Assembly: GCA_037576195.1 (NCBI GenBank)
Contig: CM075102.1
Location: 51,766,745 to 51,830,744 of the forward strand
From: Phytoseiulus persimilis
Taxonomy: Eukaryota; Arthropoda; Arachnida; Mesostigmata; Phytoseiidae
DNA: 64,000 nt
Direction: 5' to 3'
Made by a program: the position numbers and the translations under genes
In this document: positions 11,147-23,890 of the stretch, one piece after another
Numbering within the stretch: position 1 is the stretch's first letter
Layout: each line of letters starts with the position of its first letter
The notes under the pieces: generated by a model
Told to the model about the DNA's origin: nothing
Seen by the model: the letters and a program-made list of their open reading frames with translations, nothing else
The model's database searches: none

Positions 11147-14100
11147 ACTGCGACGGAGCGCAAAGAGCTCCGTACCGGCAATCCGCAGGAATGCGGGAAT
11201 CTGAACGAGGCTCTCATCTCGCGCTGCAACGCTCTCCAAGTGAAGGAGCAGAGCCTGATTTTCGGAATTTCGTCCCATCGAGGAGTCTGATCGTTATTCC
11301 TAAACCACTGGAGGGACATCGATTCATGGTGCTAGCCGGACTCTGAGGGAGAACTCATAACAACGCCATGGTGGAATGAGTTTTCCCCTTTTTTGTCGGC
11401 TCATTCTCAACCCCCCGAAGAAGAAGCTCGATGGAATGCATCATCAGCTGAACTAAGTCGTTTTGTTCCTCACCAGCAGTGTCACTCGGACAGTTTGACG
11501 CTTCAATGTGCATCGTCGAATTCTCAGCTCCACGAAACACAGCTGTGCATTGGAGTGTTCTCTCCCGAGGGAGTCTAGTTTTGGACCATCAAAGTCGTTT
11601 CGCTCAGTTCCAACCATGAACTGCGATACCCCACTGGATAACGATTCAAGAGAGAAATAACTCGAAGCTCGCCTGAATCAAGTTTCAAATCTTCCAAGCG
11701 AGAAACGACGGCTGATCGGATTCGTTCAGCTAAATGCGTTCATGCGGTTCAGCACCGATGATTTCTCGGGAGAGGAACTTCGCAGAGTTGTGAAGTGCCA
11801 CGTCACTTCACGTGAGTCGTTGAGAGCGAACGAGCGAGGAAGAATCACGATGGCAGATGATCCGAGCCGAAGGATTCTTCCTCCTTTCGACCGCAACTTC
11901 GGGGTGCAACTGATGGAGGGTCGCGGTTGTCTCAGGGGAGACATCTGCACGGCGAACAGATTCTCTGATGAGAAAAAGATGAGCCAGCATTTGTCATGGC
12001 GAACCGTTGTAGAGCGTCAACGGTATTGCACATCGAGCTCAAGTTTGACCCACCGTTGAGAGCATTCTCATTATGGGTATCAAGGTTGACTTCATATAGT
12101 GAGAAATTCGAAAAGTGACAGAAATCCGTGAGAATCCTCCCTCAATCGCATCTTAATGAGATTGGACTAGCAAACTGGATAGATGACTTGTTGTTGTGCT
12201 GGACAATCTGGTGGATTCAGGCATACTTAGCGCTTGACCGTAGGTAGAATTAATTCATTGTTCATACGAATGTTACCGTATAATTGGCCGGAGTTGTGGA
12301 GACGGAACTTAGATGGCCGCCAGCGCAACTTATCTGTAGCGTGGCGGCCCCACAGCAGCCAGCTTTATCGAGGTCTTTCAACGCGTACTTCAAATCATTT
12401 TCCGAATCGGCGGAGGATTCTTCCTCACCATTTCATTGCTGTCAGTTGGATAAAACAGATGCAGACGACCGAGCAGGTGTGCAACGTCCACATTGCTGAC
12501 AGAGGAACTCACAGCAGTGCTACAGCATCAATGGTAGCAAGCCGGCGCCGCCTCCGGATGAGAAACGCTCGATCCCAGCCTGCTCCCTTAGCTAGATTTC
12601 TTGATTCAAGACCTCATTTTCAAATGATTGAATCTATCAGCCGAAGCTCCTGAGGTAGTGAAAACACAGATCTTGATCTATATAAATATTGGATTTCAAG
12701 GGATCATTCTGGGGAGCCAGCGTGTCAACTCAAAATCCAGGAGCCCATCGCTCCAGAACCCCACGATCCTGAGCGTTAATTTAGCAGTCGGAGGAAATTG
12801 ATCACGGGTCTCGTTTAGAGAACGCTCACGTTCCGTCACACACAAGGGAGTGTTCGCTTCTGTTTCCGCGAGTTCGCTCGCTGCGTTCTGTGACTGGGAA
12901 TGATTGTGGTCAGCGGAGAAGATGAACAGATCTCCGTGACAAATGGAGAACGCCCTGAATAGCTTGGATGGAACTCCGTGAACATGTTGACTGCTTCATC
13001 GAGTTAGACGATTCCCTTGAAGTCACACAATGATCCGAATCCAGTGAGGCGGCAGCACAATCGGCTCGGAGTCTAGATTCGTGGAAGCTGCTCAGTACAA
13101 TTCAATACAATCACTGGAATGATTTTCATGACCACTTTTGAAGTGTTTCTCTAGATATCGCGCTGGTTCATGTCATCATTCGCTGATTGACATCCCGGGA
13201 GGTAGATGAAGCGTTTTTACTCCGTCTTGAACAAGACGCGCTGAGTAATGTTCAGCCGCTCAAAGCTGAAATGAGACTGCGACGATACAATCACTAACTA
13301 TGATACAACACTGCGCGACTTTTGTCGCTTTATTTATAGAGCAGAAGCAATCCAAGAGTCGTCCATACTATGAGTACGTATTCGCTCCGACATTCAGAAA
13401 TAAGTTATCTAAATACAGGAAGCAGGCCGCGGTTTAGATCGATGCCAACATTTCTTTCGAACCTGTTTCCTCTGAGAACTAACCATCTAGCTCCGTAATC
13501 AGCGCGAAACGTACAGGTCGAGCAATCTATAGTGTTGAACTGCGGAACTCTCTATTAGTTACCACATGATTGACCATCCCATATAAATACGCAGGACGAA
13601 GCCGATAAATCAAATGTAGTTGTGACCGAGCGATTGAATAAACTGCTTTGAATAGCTGTCCGGACAGTTTGTAATGATCTGATCAAGCTCCCCAGCCAAG
13701 GCGTGGGTCACCATGAGCTCTGAGAAAGCTTGAACCAAAATTAACCGAGAACGTCGACTCTGTGATCTGTTAAGCCCGAGAGTTCCCTTTGGCTCGTAAT
13801 CCCACTTTCACAAGGTTTTCCTCGGCACATGAAGCGATGAATACTCTTTCTCAATGGCGTAGCTCCATGGAAGAAAATTTAACGCTGATGCAAGTTCTGT
13901 ACACATGTTACCCATCGAAACACCAAGCAGCGCTTTTTGAGGTCAATAGAACGCGTGTTCGACATACCATGGATTCTCTTTGGAGGAGCTTGCTGGATGT
14001 CGCTTTCGGAACACTTTGCGGGGCATGCCGCGCTCCATTCTGTCAGAGCGGATTACGTCCTCGTTTCTTGAAGAAAAATTGAACTCTTGTCCGAGTTTGC

Positions 14101-15446
14101 TCGTAGAACAGAATGCCTCGCCAGACCTTGCTCTTAAGTACACGCTTTTTGGACCCACAATCTTGAGCTCTTGATTACAGAGCATCCCAAACTTACGCCG
14201 GAACCGGCTGACACGGATGTCGATTCTAGTATTTGTGGTTGGTTGCCATTCAAGGAAACATTGGAGTTGGCGAGTTCGTTTCCCTCGCTGGATGCTCTTC
14301 GAACCGCATCAGATCAAACGAGGTCGCGTGTGCGATCCCTTCCTAGCTACCGACCCAATTGAATGTTGGCCCATGAACAATAGAGCAGGTCCGGTGATGG
14401 ATAGTAGGGGAGGAGGAGCGAAAGCTCTGAAAATGCTCAATGCTGCACAATTTGAAGACGAGGATAGATGTGTCGAAAAGGCTCCTCAGCTCCTGCTTGA
14501 CGACCCCCGCGGAGCCGCAGAAATGCCTAATGGACGCCAAGATGAGAATCACTGGCCCGGAGCACCTGGAAAAATTTTCCACTCAACTTCCCACGTCGAC
14601 CCGACGGCTTTCTTCCCACCTGAAAATTGTGGTCTCTCTTCTGGAATCCTCGAACTGGATCAGCGTGATTTTCGAGTGAGAAAATAGAGCTCTCGAGTAA
14701 TTTCCATCACGGAAATAAAAGTCGGACTCCCAACATGGCTGTGTTCAATAGCAAGCAATTGAGATTCTTCTCCGCATTGAATCATACCGGTACGAGCTCG
14801 ATCGGTTTATATTTGACGCTTCCCGGCTAGCTAATAGAAACGGCCGTAGAAGATAAGGGTAGTTTTTGAGCCGCTCTTGGGAACACCATCCTTTATCGAT
14901 CGGCGAACAAAACTCGAGCCATCCTTCCAGCTATCGATCACAGGAGAAGAAATCCCAAACCAGATTATCTTCCGAGATGAGTGAAGGATTAAATTGTGAA
15001 AATATTCCCTACCGAATTTGATCACCCTGTACAGGGCGACTTCTTCAGGTTGGGAATTTTCGAGCCTGATTTTAATCTTGCCGTAGCTCGGCCGAAAGTC
15101 GAAAAGTGGTCAACAGAGGATTCTAGGGCGGTCCTCTTGATTACCCGTCGGAGTGCATAGGATGGAGATTGTGGACAGGGCTTGATGACGGGCCCTTTCA
15201 CGCGACCGCTGCGACGAAATTTGACGCTTTCCCGATCACTTTGAGGGAGTCCCCGAAAAATCGGGTCAATCTTGGAAGCACCCCTTTCCCGCAATTTTCA
15301 TCATACACTTTTTTGAGCAGAAATATGACTGATTCATTCATCTCTTGAATAGGTCATGGTAACATGCAATGGGCGAGGTTGCCCGTGGTACAGTCGCACG
15401 GATGGATACGTTCTTTAATCAGACCATTAGCTTAACTTGTACATTT
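11147..15446. other. long gene-poor stretch
   Basis: No domain, exon series or RNA gene is recognisable in about 4.3 kb. A TATA-like CATATAAATA lies near 13581 on the plus strand, followed by several weak frames, but none resembles a known protein. The open frame at 14217-14687 (156 codons) has no recognisable content and is overlapped by a frame of similar quality on the other strand. Confidence 0.35.
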
Positions 15447-15466
15447 GGGGGGGGGGGGGGGGGGGG
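15447..15466 (+). repeat. 20-nt homopolymeric G tract
   Basis: An uninterrupted run of about 20 G residues directly downstream (in minus-strand sense) of the LINE remnant. It could form a G-quadruplex and is prone to length error in sequencing. Confidence 0.9.
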
Positions 15467-15504
15467 TCGGAAGATCTCAAGGCAATAGTTTTCGTGCGAG
15501 TCTA

Positions 15505-16029
15505 TTAGAGGATTTCCCTCGGTTCCTCCATGGTTATCTGCGAGTAATAATTTCTCAACAGCGATTCGAGAAATTTCACATCACTCGCGTAGAGGTTATC
15601 AACATAGTTCCTTGTCTCATCTGGAAAGTGATCGGATGGTTTGCAGAGATTTGCCAGCGCGATCCTTCTGTTTTTCATCTTGCGAATATTGATAATGCAT
15701 AAGACCCCAGCCGACTTGAACCGCGTCTGGTGTGCCGGTCGTGGAAGCGTCAATAATCTGGAACCCAGAGTCTGGAATAGGCTGACCGCATATAGCTGTT
15801 TAACAGTCAGTACATTGAGGTGGGCGAAAATGGGTGCAGAGTGAGCGTCGTACCGGGCATTGACAATCAACCGGATGGCTTTTTTCTGGAGCCTCTCTAG
15901 CCCAGACAGCATGGACTCCGACACATCAAAGTAAATTGTGATCATATAGCGTATGGTCGACTCCATCAACGCCAGATAAATCGATCTCTTGAGGGGTACA
16001 GAGCAGATATGCTTCAATCGAGCAAGCAC
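15505..16029 (-). pseudogene. LINE reverse-transcriptase C-terminal remnant
   Basis: A 174-codon minus-strand frame reads like the thumb/C-terminal part of a non-LTR (Jockey/CR1-like) reverse transcriptase: LARLKHICSVPLKRSIYLAL, then LERLQKKAIRLI, then SAPIFAHLNVLTVKQLY. These correspond to the usual L..LYxALVxS/RLQNRAIRxI/PLFxxLxxLxIxxL blocks. The YADD active-site region is not in this fragment. Weaker in-order matches continue to about 16530 in shifted frames, so the element is both truncated and frameshifted. No poly(A) tail or target-site duplication was found. Confidence 0.72.
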
Positions 16030-16781
16030 TGCGACTCCTTATCTGACCTTGGAGCAAAAACTTCCCAACAGAAAACCAGAATGAGCGCCTCGAAGTCCTC
16101 CATGGACCAGTTCTTGATTTTCCAAGGAATGACATAGGTACGGCCGGAACAATTTCGAGCTCGGAAATTCCCGAGCTGATGAAGACATCCTACACAAGGG
16201 AGGCTTCGAAAACATTCAGATTCCGAAACAATTATAACAGATGGCCTCCACGGGGCTCTTAGACCTGAACAGATTATCTGACACTGTTCAGTTGTTAGGG
16301 CTATAGATAACAAATCGTGGTTTGAGGTTTTTCCCAAGATAGAGAAGACGTTTGTTGCGGATGCGGTTTCTACAAAAACATAATCTGCTCGACTGAGGGG
16401 GAAGCTCCTCGAAAGCGGTCGAAGACTTTCCGAAGTCTTGAGCCCATGCATTTGGGACTCCATTGAGATTGACAACCGGCGCACAGCAAGGTTGTGATCC
16501 TGTGATGTGGGTAGCCTCGAAATTCATCACTCTTCTGTGATCTGAGTGAGTCTTTGTGAAACTGAAACTGAAGTGAGTCCGAAACGAAGGATCCCGTCTC
16601 CAGATGATTCGAAGATTCTTCTCTATTAGCTAATCTTTCAGCGCCGGCTTCTTTTGCTCCTTGATTTCGAGGCTACTCACATAACTGGATCACAACCTTT
16701 CTGAGCGCCGGGGTTCAATCTCAATGGAGTCGCAACAATAGTTTTTTTTCTCGAGGTGCCTCATATTCCAACGAAGAGAGG

Positions 16782-17152
16782 TCATCGTGTGATTCGCCGC
16801 CTCCGAATACGAGAATGCCTCATACATGAAATCCAAGTTCTCCGGGCTCGAGACTCCGGGGCAAACCATCGCGTCCCCTGAATTCCAAATGGTCTGATGA
16901 AGTCGTGAAGCGGCGTTCTGGCTGGATGGATTGCAGCATCCGAGCTACGTGATCCATGGTTCGATGCAGCGAGTGTTCTCCAATGCTCCTCGGGATTGAT
17001 GCCCTCGAGCGCTAGCACTCGAATCGCAAACGTGAGCGGTGTGCGAGCTGCTGCGTAACACTCATGATTCCAGCCGGCATTTTCCAGTTGAAACCACGCT
17101 GCATCACCAGAAGCGGGGGCTACTTTCATATCTGTTCGGCTAGGACCTGCAG
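16782..17152 (-). other. coding-like fragment, unidentified
   Basis: A minus-strand frame begins after a good acceptor (TTTCTGCAG, near 17153) and reads a protein-like sequence containing AWFQLENAGWNHECY and PLTFAIRVLALEGINPEEHW. Further upstream on the same strand (about 17.40-17.52 kb) another frame contains SLPSDLIPELLKGFAALSE. The composition looks like real protein, not a chance frame, but I do not recognise the family, and start, stop and joining exons are unresolved. Sitting between LINE and Tigger remnants, it may be transposon-derived. Confidence 0.3.
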
Positions 17153-17579
17153 AAACACAAAACGTGGGACAATCATTCCGCTATCGATTGAAGATTGACC
17201 CCGAGGCCAAATATTTCCGGACTCCAATGAAACCTCAGATGAAGACCACCTTCACAATTGGAGCACTCGGAGTATCGGACCACCAAGTTCGGGCACTGAG
17301 TTTTCGGTCATGGAGGGCCGTGTATTTCAGATCACCAATGGCACCAGTTCTCGAGTACCTGGGCGATCGGCCCGATTCTCGCTCCTTTCATCTCGGACAT
17401 AGGTCTTCAGAGAGCGCCGCGAATCCCTTCAGAAGCTCAGGAATGAGATCCGACGGCAAAGAGAATCGCCACGCTCGGGTTCCAGTGCCGAGCCTTGTCG
17501 TCTGCTCGTCCAGGGAGATTCTGTGGTTAAGTTGTGGAGGTAGGCTCAAATAGGCAAACAACGCAAGGAGCTTGCTCTA

Positions 17580-18540
17580 CACAGGGAAATCTACTTGATG
17601 AAAGAACTCAGGAGAGGCAGAAGCCGGAGAAGAATCGCTTCGGACTTCGGTGTGAGCACTAAAGCCCTAATGAACGAATGTGAGAGATTCCCATCGACGG
17701 ACGTCAGGGAACGACGTCGAACCCCCTAGAAACCGAGAGCTGGATGATCATGTGATGAAATGGTTCAGGAAAGCGACAGCGAAGCGGATCACCGTCATTG
17801 GGAGGCTGGCCCAGAGAATGCTAAGCTTTTCTCCGGAAGTAACGGTTGGCTCGAAAGTATCCGTAAATGTCACAACAGCGCATCCAGGACACTATGTCAA
17901 GAGGCGTCGAAGAAACGCCGTGAAAGTTTGCAAGCAATGAGCGCCTGAGTTGGTCAAGAACTACGAAGAGAGGCATGGATGAGACGGGGCTTTCCCTAAG
18001 GTCGCTCCCAAACGAATCACTGAATAAAAAACGGAACGGTTGCCAGAAGGGAAACGTGGCGAAAGAGAGACTTTCGCTCCTCGCTGCAGCGCCGTTATAG
18101 AAACTTCGAGCCGTTGGCTATTCGGAGGTATCGCTCAATCCTCTCTCGCTGGGAAGCTCAATCCACGCTGTTTCAGATGTCTAGACATGAGGAGGTGTGC
18201 TTTCAATTCACAGCATCGGAGTTTGATATTGTTTAGTGGAAGAAGTCCAGTGTTAAGTGATTAGTAACGAGAGTGATCTGATCTCCGAAACGGAGGGAGC
18301 AGCCGATGGAGGCGAGAAGGAAATCGTCGCTGAAGAGTCGAAAGAGCGCCCATCTCACAGGAAGGCCTCACTTACCGTCGACACACTCAAGCTCTTCGCG
18401 CTCACTCCGCGCAACAAATAGAAGCGATAATGATTTCGAAAATATGGAGAAATATGAGGCAAACCACTCTGGACTCGTTTTTCGTCAGTCTCAGCGATGA
18501 AGTCCCAGAAATTTTCCTTTGAGCGGAGAATGCATTGTGT
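17580..18540 (+). pseudogene. Tigger/pogo-type DNA transposase remnant
   Basis: Reading across frames on the plus strand, blocks of a pogo/Tigger (CENP-B-like) transposase appear in family order: the psq-type helix-turn-helix RRRIASDFGVSTKAL (about 17.62 kb), the CENPB-type domain with SNGWLESIRKCHN (about 17.84 kb), the first catalytic block DETGL and LPNESL (about 17.98 kb), a KERLSLLAA block (about 18.07 kb), NPRCF (about 18.16 kb), and the C-terminal IWRNMRQTTLDSFF (about 18.45 kb). Stops and frameshifts separate the blocks, so it is inactive. Terminal inverted repeats were not identified; a perfect 8-bp hairpin at 18666-18684 lies just outside but does not look like a known Tigger terminus. 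Confidence 0.83.
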
Positions 18541-20820
18541 TCCAGTTCACGATATCTGTTATCATCCCCGCCCATTTCATGTGTGATCAGATGCAAAACT
18601 TATTTTTCCCGGTTATGGAAAGCATCACATGTGTGCAACGACCACCTGTTTTATAGTAACGCTTCCCACCTGCATCGCAGGTGGTCCCAATAGACAGGCT
18701 TCACTGTAGTTATATTGTCATGAAGCTCAAGGAAGCCACATTCAGTCGAGGTACTCCAAAGACGACCGTATCTGGACAGGTAACCAGAGAGCAGTCAGCG
18801 GAGACCACATGTACGTCACATGCAAGCGATTCTGTGCGCAAGACGTGTAGGGAGCGAGAGTGAGGCGAGAGAGGAGAGACTGAATAAAAAAGAGACGACG
18901 AGACGAACACTGTGGAGTCGAATTGTGGACCCTCACGCCCGTCCCTTTCTTCCACCCCAACAGCCCTAGCTTTAGAGTTGGAGCGCCCCGCTCCGCTCTG
19001 AGAGTAATTGTGCCCTGACCTAACGACCCCTCCTTGCCCTAGCCAGCGTCCCAAGACCCGTCCGACCTCGCCCTTCCACGCCTCCGAATTGTGTCCGAGT
19101 AAGTTCGCCTACTTACTCCGGGAGCGACGGCCTATCCATTCCCCAGGCCACTAGGACGCCCTGTGAGCGAGCTTTAGCAGATAGCGGAAACCTCGTTACA
19201 ATATTACCATATAAGTGAAGTATTCGCCGGGTGGACAGGCATTCGATACAGAGGTATCTGCTCTGTTTAGGGGGAGCATCGCTCCCATATAGTTTCACTC
19301 GAGCTCAATGAAACGGCTTAAACCTATGGTTCTGAAACTTCCTACCTCGCCGACCCCCAGGAGTCGATTCCCTGAGCGACCTCGCTGGAGTTCCCGGCAG
19401 CGGGAATCGAAATAGTCGATTCCGACCACTGGGGGTTTATCGACGACGACAATTTTCTCGAGACGATATTCGATGTCCTGAAGACCCCGGAACCACCTCT
19501 TGGTGTGCCGGAAAGTGTGGTCAGATGTGCCCCGGACCCGTAACTTTGGATCAGTGATCGGCCGTTCGACCCCCAGGGGTCGGTATCGACCTCTTTTAAA
19601 AGCTTTTGGTGTGAATTCACTTGAAGCGTTTATTGGAGTCGAGTCTAAAGCGAGCCTCGTCACCGAACTACCTGGATGGAGAGAATCGTTCGTCACGAAT
19701 CTGCAAACAGTAGAATCGATACTGCCGAATCGGGTGAGTGGGCCGATTCTCTCGACTCGACGTTTCTGCTCAAGGCTCCGAGATGCTCTTTCTGACACTT
19801 TGGAATCAGTACTGCCAGGATCTAGCCACCAGAAAGGGTTGCACTCCCAACTCTCGGTCAACTTGGTGCTACGTGAGGTACAAGCATCCACTGTTTCTGC
19901 AGCATTCGATCGTCGATCAATTCCAAGATTGAGGAGCGTTTTACGCCCGCAATGAAGACACTTTCATGAGCAGAGTTCCGATTTTATTGAAGTGCTCTCC
20001 GAATTTCTACTCCGTATATTCCTATCTAAGTATCAGGTTGAATCCATGATTATCGATTCAGTGTTCTGATTTTGCTCTCCTGGCCAAACCCCACAATACT
20101 CGTGCTGATCAACTGAATGCCGCCCTAAAACATGAGGAAAGACACGAAAGCTATTTTCGATAAATGCTATGGCACACAACAAGTCTCAATGAGGTCGACG
20201 AAAAAAGTCCGCTCTTTTAGAAGTGCGGGGTCAAACCTGATGACCGGCAGGAGGTCGAGGGGGCAAAAAGATGAAGAGAGAGAACGGCGGGGGAATACGA
20301 GTCGTCAGGTTTGGAATGTACCTCACTGCGAGGACGAAATAATATCCCGTGGGAGAGGCGAACGTTCCGGTCGGCTAATTCCTCGTTGGAAGCGACGTAA
20401 TTCACGAATCATTCCTCGAACGAACAATTAAAAGGCTTGACAGTCGGGATGGATCCAAGAGGAAATATGTGATGTTGCTCAATAATGTCTGACTCCAGAC
20501 TGTCGAAGGATATGCATCGAGTGGATTCCATTATCATGCTGCTCCCCATGCCTCGTCCTTGATTGCTCAATGAGTCCACCAGCAATAGGTCAACGGCGGA
20601 TCAGCGAGCACATGAGCAGCCCTTGAGTGGATAAGGCGTAGCAATGCCGGCCCGTCGACTGTGCGATCTCCGGAACAGCATCTATACATACAAACATCGC
20701 GAACGCACTGACACGCGCTGCAATATCAGCTTCAAATTTTCGTCTTTGTATGAATAGCATCAGCATAATCAGACCTGTTCCGGTATGTTTCTCACATGAC
20801 TATCATCATTATTGTTTTAC
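18541..20820. other. no recognised gene; opposing long open frames near 19.3-19.95 kb
   Basis: A minus-strand frame of 198 codons (19295-19891) and an overlapping plus-strand frame of 151 codons (19500-19955) are both open. Neither has a recognisable domain, and C+G-rich dodeca-palindromic sequence (GGTCGATA..GACCCC type) occurs here and again near 39.06 kb. I treat the region as unassigned, possibly an old dispersed repeat. Confidence 0.3.
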
Positions 20821-23800
20821 AAAGATGTAAATAAACTCTAATCATGTTTTTTTTTTGGTTTTTCTGTGTTGAGTGTTTCGCTCGATCGTTTTCTCATCCT
20901 ATCATCATTTTCCAGAAATGGCCTCCTACCAGTAGGAAAGTTAGTAGATGGATCAAATTCATTAACTTCATCACATATTATGTAATAACGGTGACGCAAA
21001 AATGGTGTATATTTATTACATACATCGATATATGTATACTGGAAAATTGCGCACAAAAGTGGTCACAGTCTAGTTCTCACTGAACCGAACAATCTGGCCG
21101 TGCTTGCACAAGCTTCCAATCTCAGAGACGAGGTTTACGGCGACAAAATATTATTATGAACGTTCTTCAGCGCATCAAGTCTGGTCTTTCCGGTTGCCAC
21201 TGCCTAAAGACAGCTCATCGAATGCGTATCCCAATAAACGATCGACAGCTCGATCGTGTCTTTGATCCTTCGATGAGTCGGTCCGACGATTCCTTAGCAT
21301 AGCAATTAACAGATAGACACTCCCAACGCCGTACAACAGTTATTGGAGGAAAATTGTGGAGCATTTTCTTCAGTGAAAGTGGTTGTTGTTGTTCGTTCCT
21401 CAATAAGTAACGTTCTCAACTGATCGGTATCGACGAGAAAGATAGAATGCAGGCGAAAAAAAAACGTGTAGCATCCGGTATGAACGGATCAATATGCAAT
21501 CTATCGGACTCCATATTGTCTCATACATCCATTTCGCAGGTGTTCGCTGCCGCAAGCTGTGTATCCGGGTCGAATCCGTCCGTACGACTTGACACAGTTC
21601 CCCTCTCTACGTAGCAACTCGCTCATACACTCGCCCATGTGTTCGAACTTCGCATTCATGCACGGACCGATATAATCGATCGACCCCTTGGTTACTTGGT
21701 ACAATTGGCGTTTCAACAAAGAGAATGCGTCTTGATAAATGGAAAAGAGTTTCAGAATGTACATCTTCCGAAAAATAAGATTGCTCATAGGTATTCAACG
21801 TCGCAGATCCGAAAGCCGAACGAGATTGTTGGGAGCGGTTGATCAAAAAGATCTTGTGAATGGTATATTGTCGGTATCTTTTTTTCGGAAACTACAGGGA
21901 AGTACGCTAGCCAAGAAGTGGGACAGTGGAGACTTAAGGCTTCTAACACTGTTTGTATGACTAACAGTTGTCTTGTTTCGTGGGGGGATATGTATTTTAC
22001 CGACTGCCTGTCTGCTAGCCTTCTCGACGGACCCTCTCTCTGAAGTTGACCTGACTCACGTGGTCGACTGAGCGAATGGCCCACTCTGATGAGACGTTCA
22101 CACAGATAGACAGTCGAGCTTACAGCTTAGTCTCGTCCCAACATTTATGCAGCAGCGACTTGATCGCACGCTTGCCCGCTCGTTCAAATTCTCACAAGCG
22201 ATATCCGGTGAATCACCCAGACCTCAGGCGTCCTGGTGGGACGATACTCGACCGATTTCAAACGATTCTTTCCGGCCGGTCACAAAGACGAATTCACGGA
22301 CGGACCAAAGGATGAAATGGCGAACGAGCAAACGAACGCATGAGTTGATCACTAACAACAAATATTTAATTGAGCGCCCGAGCGACTTGAATGGTTGTCG
22401 AAAATATTTCGACTGCAATGCTTTCGCTACCCGAATCGACTGTGCTTCCGCTCGTATATCACCTGAGCCGGCTCCATCGGGAGGAGCTGAGCCGCCCCAG
22501 CAACAGTGACGGAATGCGCCCACAATCCTGCCCGCGGCCTCCGTCGGAAGCGGTAGTGTCGTCGTAAAGTTGGCACAAGTCTTTGGTGTTTGAAAGTAGA
22601 AGTATAGGACTCTTCCCTCATTCCTGTCCGTCGAAAGTCGACTAAGATGGATCCGCACTTCGACTCGGCAACGCTGTCATCATGATCGTTATCAGACGTT
22701 ATTTACAAGAGACGGCCGTCAAAACGGTCAATGTGTGAAGGGGTTATTGGAGGCTGCCGATATGCAACGGGAATCGACTACACAGGCCTCTCTTCGCACG
22801 TGTCTTGCCATTGTTGTTGAAATCTCTCCACGATCATTGCCATATGGTATCGCCGGTTGATTCGACAGCTTTGCTTCTGGCCATCAGCAGTCCGATCGAT
22901 GGGCACGAGGCAGTACACCAAGCGAACGAGCTTGGCTTGTAAATACCAACCACCTTCTCGTACGATTAGAAAGTGAGTAGTGCCCGATGCGCTGACCGTC
23001 GATAGCGAGTATATGGAACTGCTGTAACAGTACAGCGATTCCTTGTTCTTGTGTGTTTATTACCTTGAACTACGACGAGATTTATCCTAAAATAGTCTTA
23101 TTCGTCTTTGCCATTATTACTCGCGTCGTCCTCTCCGCCCTAGCGTCAATCATCGGCAACGAAACGCGTCATCGTAATAGTTTTCAAGAAGAGCCGTGGT
23201 CGCCACAAACAAAAGAGTATCTTCCAACCTTATCAAAGCTTGCACGTGTTTTTGGTTCTCTCTCTAGCTATGTCAGATCAGCAATATCAGCTGCTCGGTT
23301 TCCTTTGACATGGCCCCACGTGCCTACACAGCCATCATTGGCAGCAGCTGCTGCCCTCGTCGCCGGAGAAATCCGCACCAGGCGAGCTCGAATAGAGTGA
23401 CAGAATTCCTCCGAAGAGCTCAATAATCGATATCATGAAACTTTTTTTTTGGTTTTCCGTCTCGTTTTTCATCCTGGTTAGCGGAAGTTTCATTTGGGCA
23501 TTCTGTCTGCCACTCATTTCAATTCATGCTTCCTCTCTAACGCTGCTCCCGAGAGACTTCATAGATCAACGATGAAGCCCTTGTGTGACGAAATCAGGTT
23601 ATGCAGAGAAATCAGGAAGAATATCAGGAGAGCCTTGGATTGGAAGAGAACGGGGCTATCCCGCCCTGTAAGTTCGGTTCTGTTTTCTCATGTTGCTGTT
23701 ATTGTAGATGAAAGGAGATAGGCGAAAATCGATGATATGTAAACTGATCGTTCCACTTCACTCGTGCTGCTGTTGCATCTCTGGCTCAAAGTCTTGTAAT

Positions 23801-23837
23801 ACGCAGTTTCTCGAACTTTATCAACTAAGCATGGGTG

Positions 23838-23890
23838 TGAGTATATATATATAGGTGTATATCTGTATGCAGGTATATATGTATATATAT
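23838..23890. repeat. TA/GTATA-rich simple sequence
   Basis: Alternating TATATA and GTATAT runs over about 50 bp. Confidence 0.8.

Noticed and set aside
10513-11346. A 277-codon plus-strand open frame
   Set aside because: It runs through CPED1 exons and introns in a frame that only partly coincides; the spliced exons with conserved esterase blocks explain the region better.
14217-14687. A 156-codon plus-strand gene
   Set aside because: No domain, overlapped by an equally open minus-strand frame, and no supporting splice or promoter signals beyond a distant TATA-like sequence.
18666-18684. Perfect 8-bp hairpin CCACCTGC-ATC-GCAGGTGG as a terminator or transposon end
   Set aside because: An isolated short palindrome in eukaryotic DNA has no clear role and does not match known Tigger termini.
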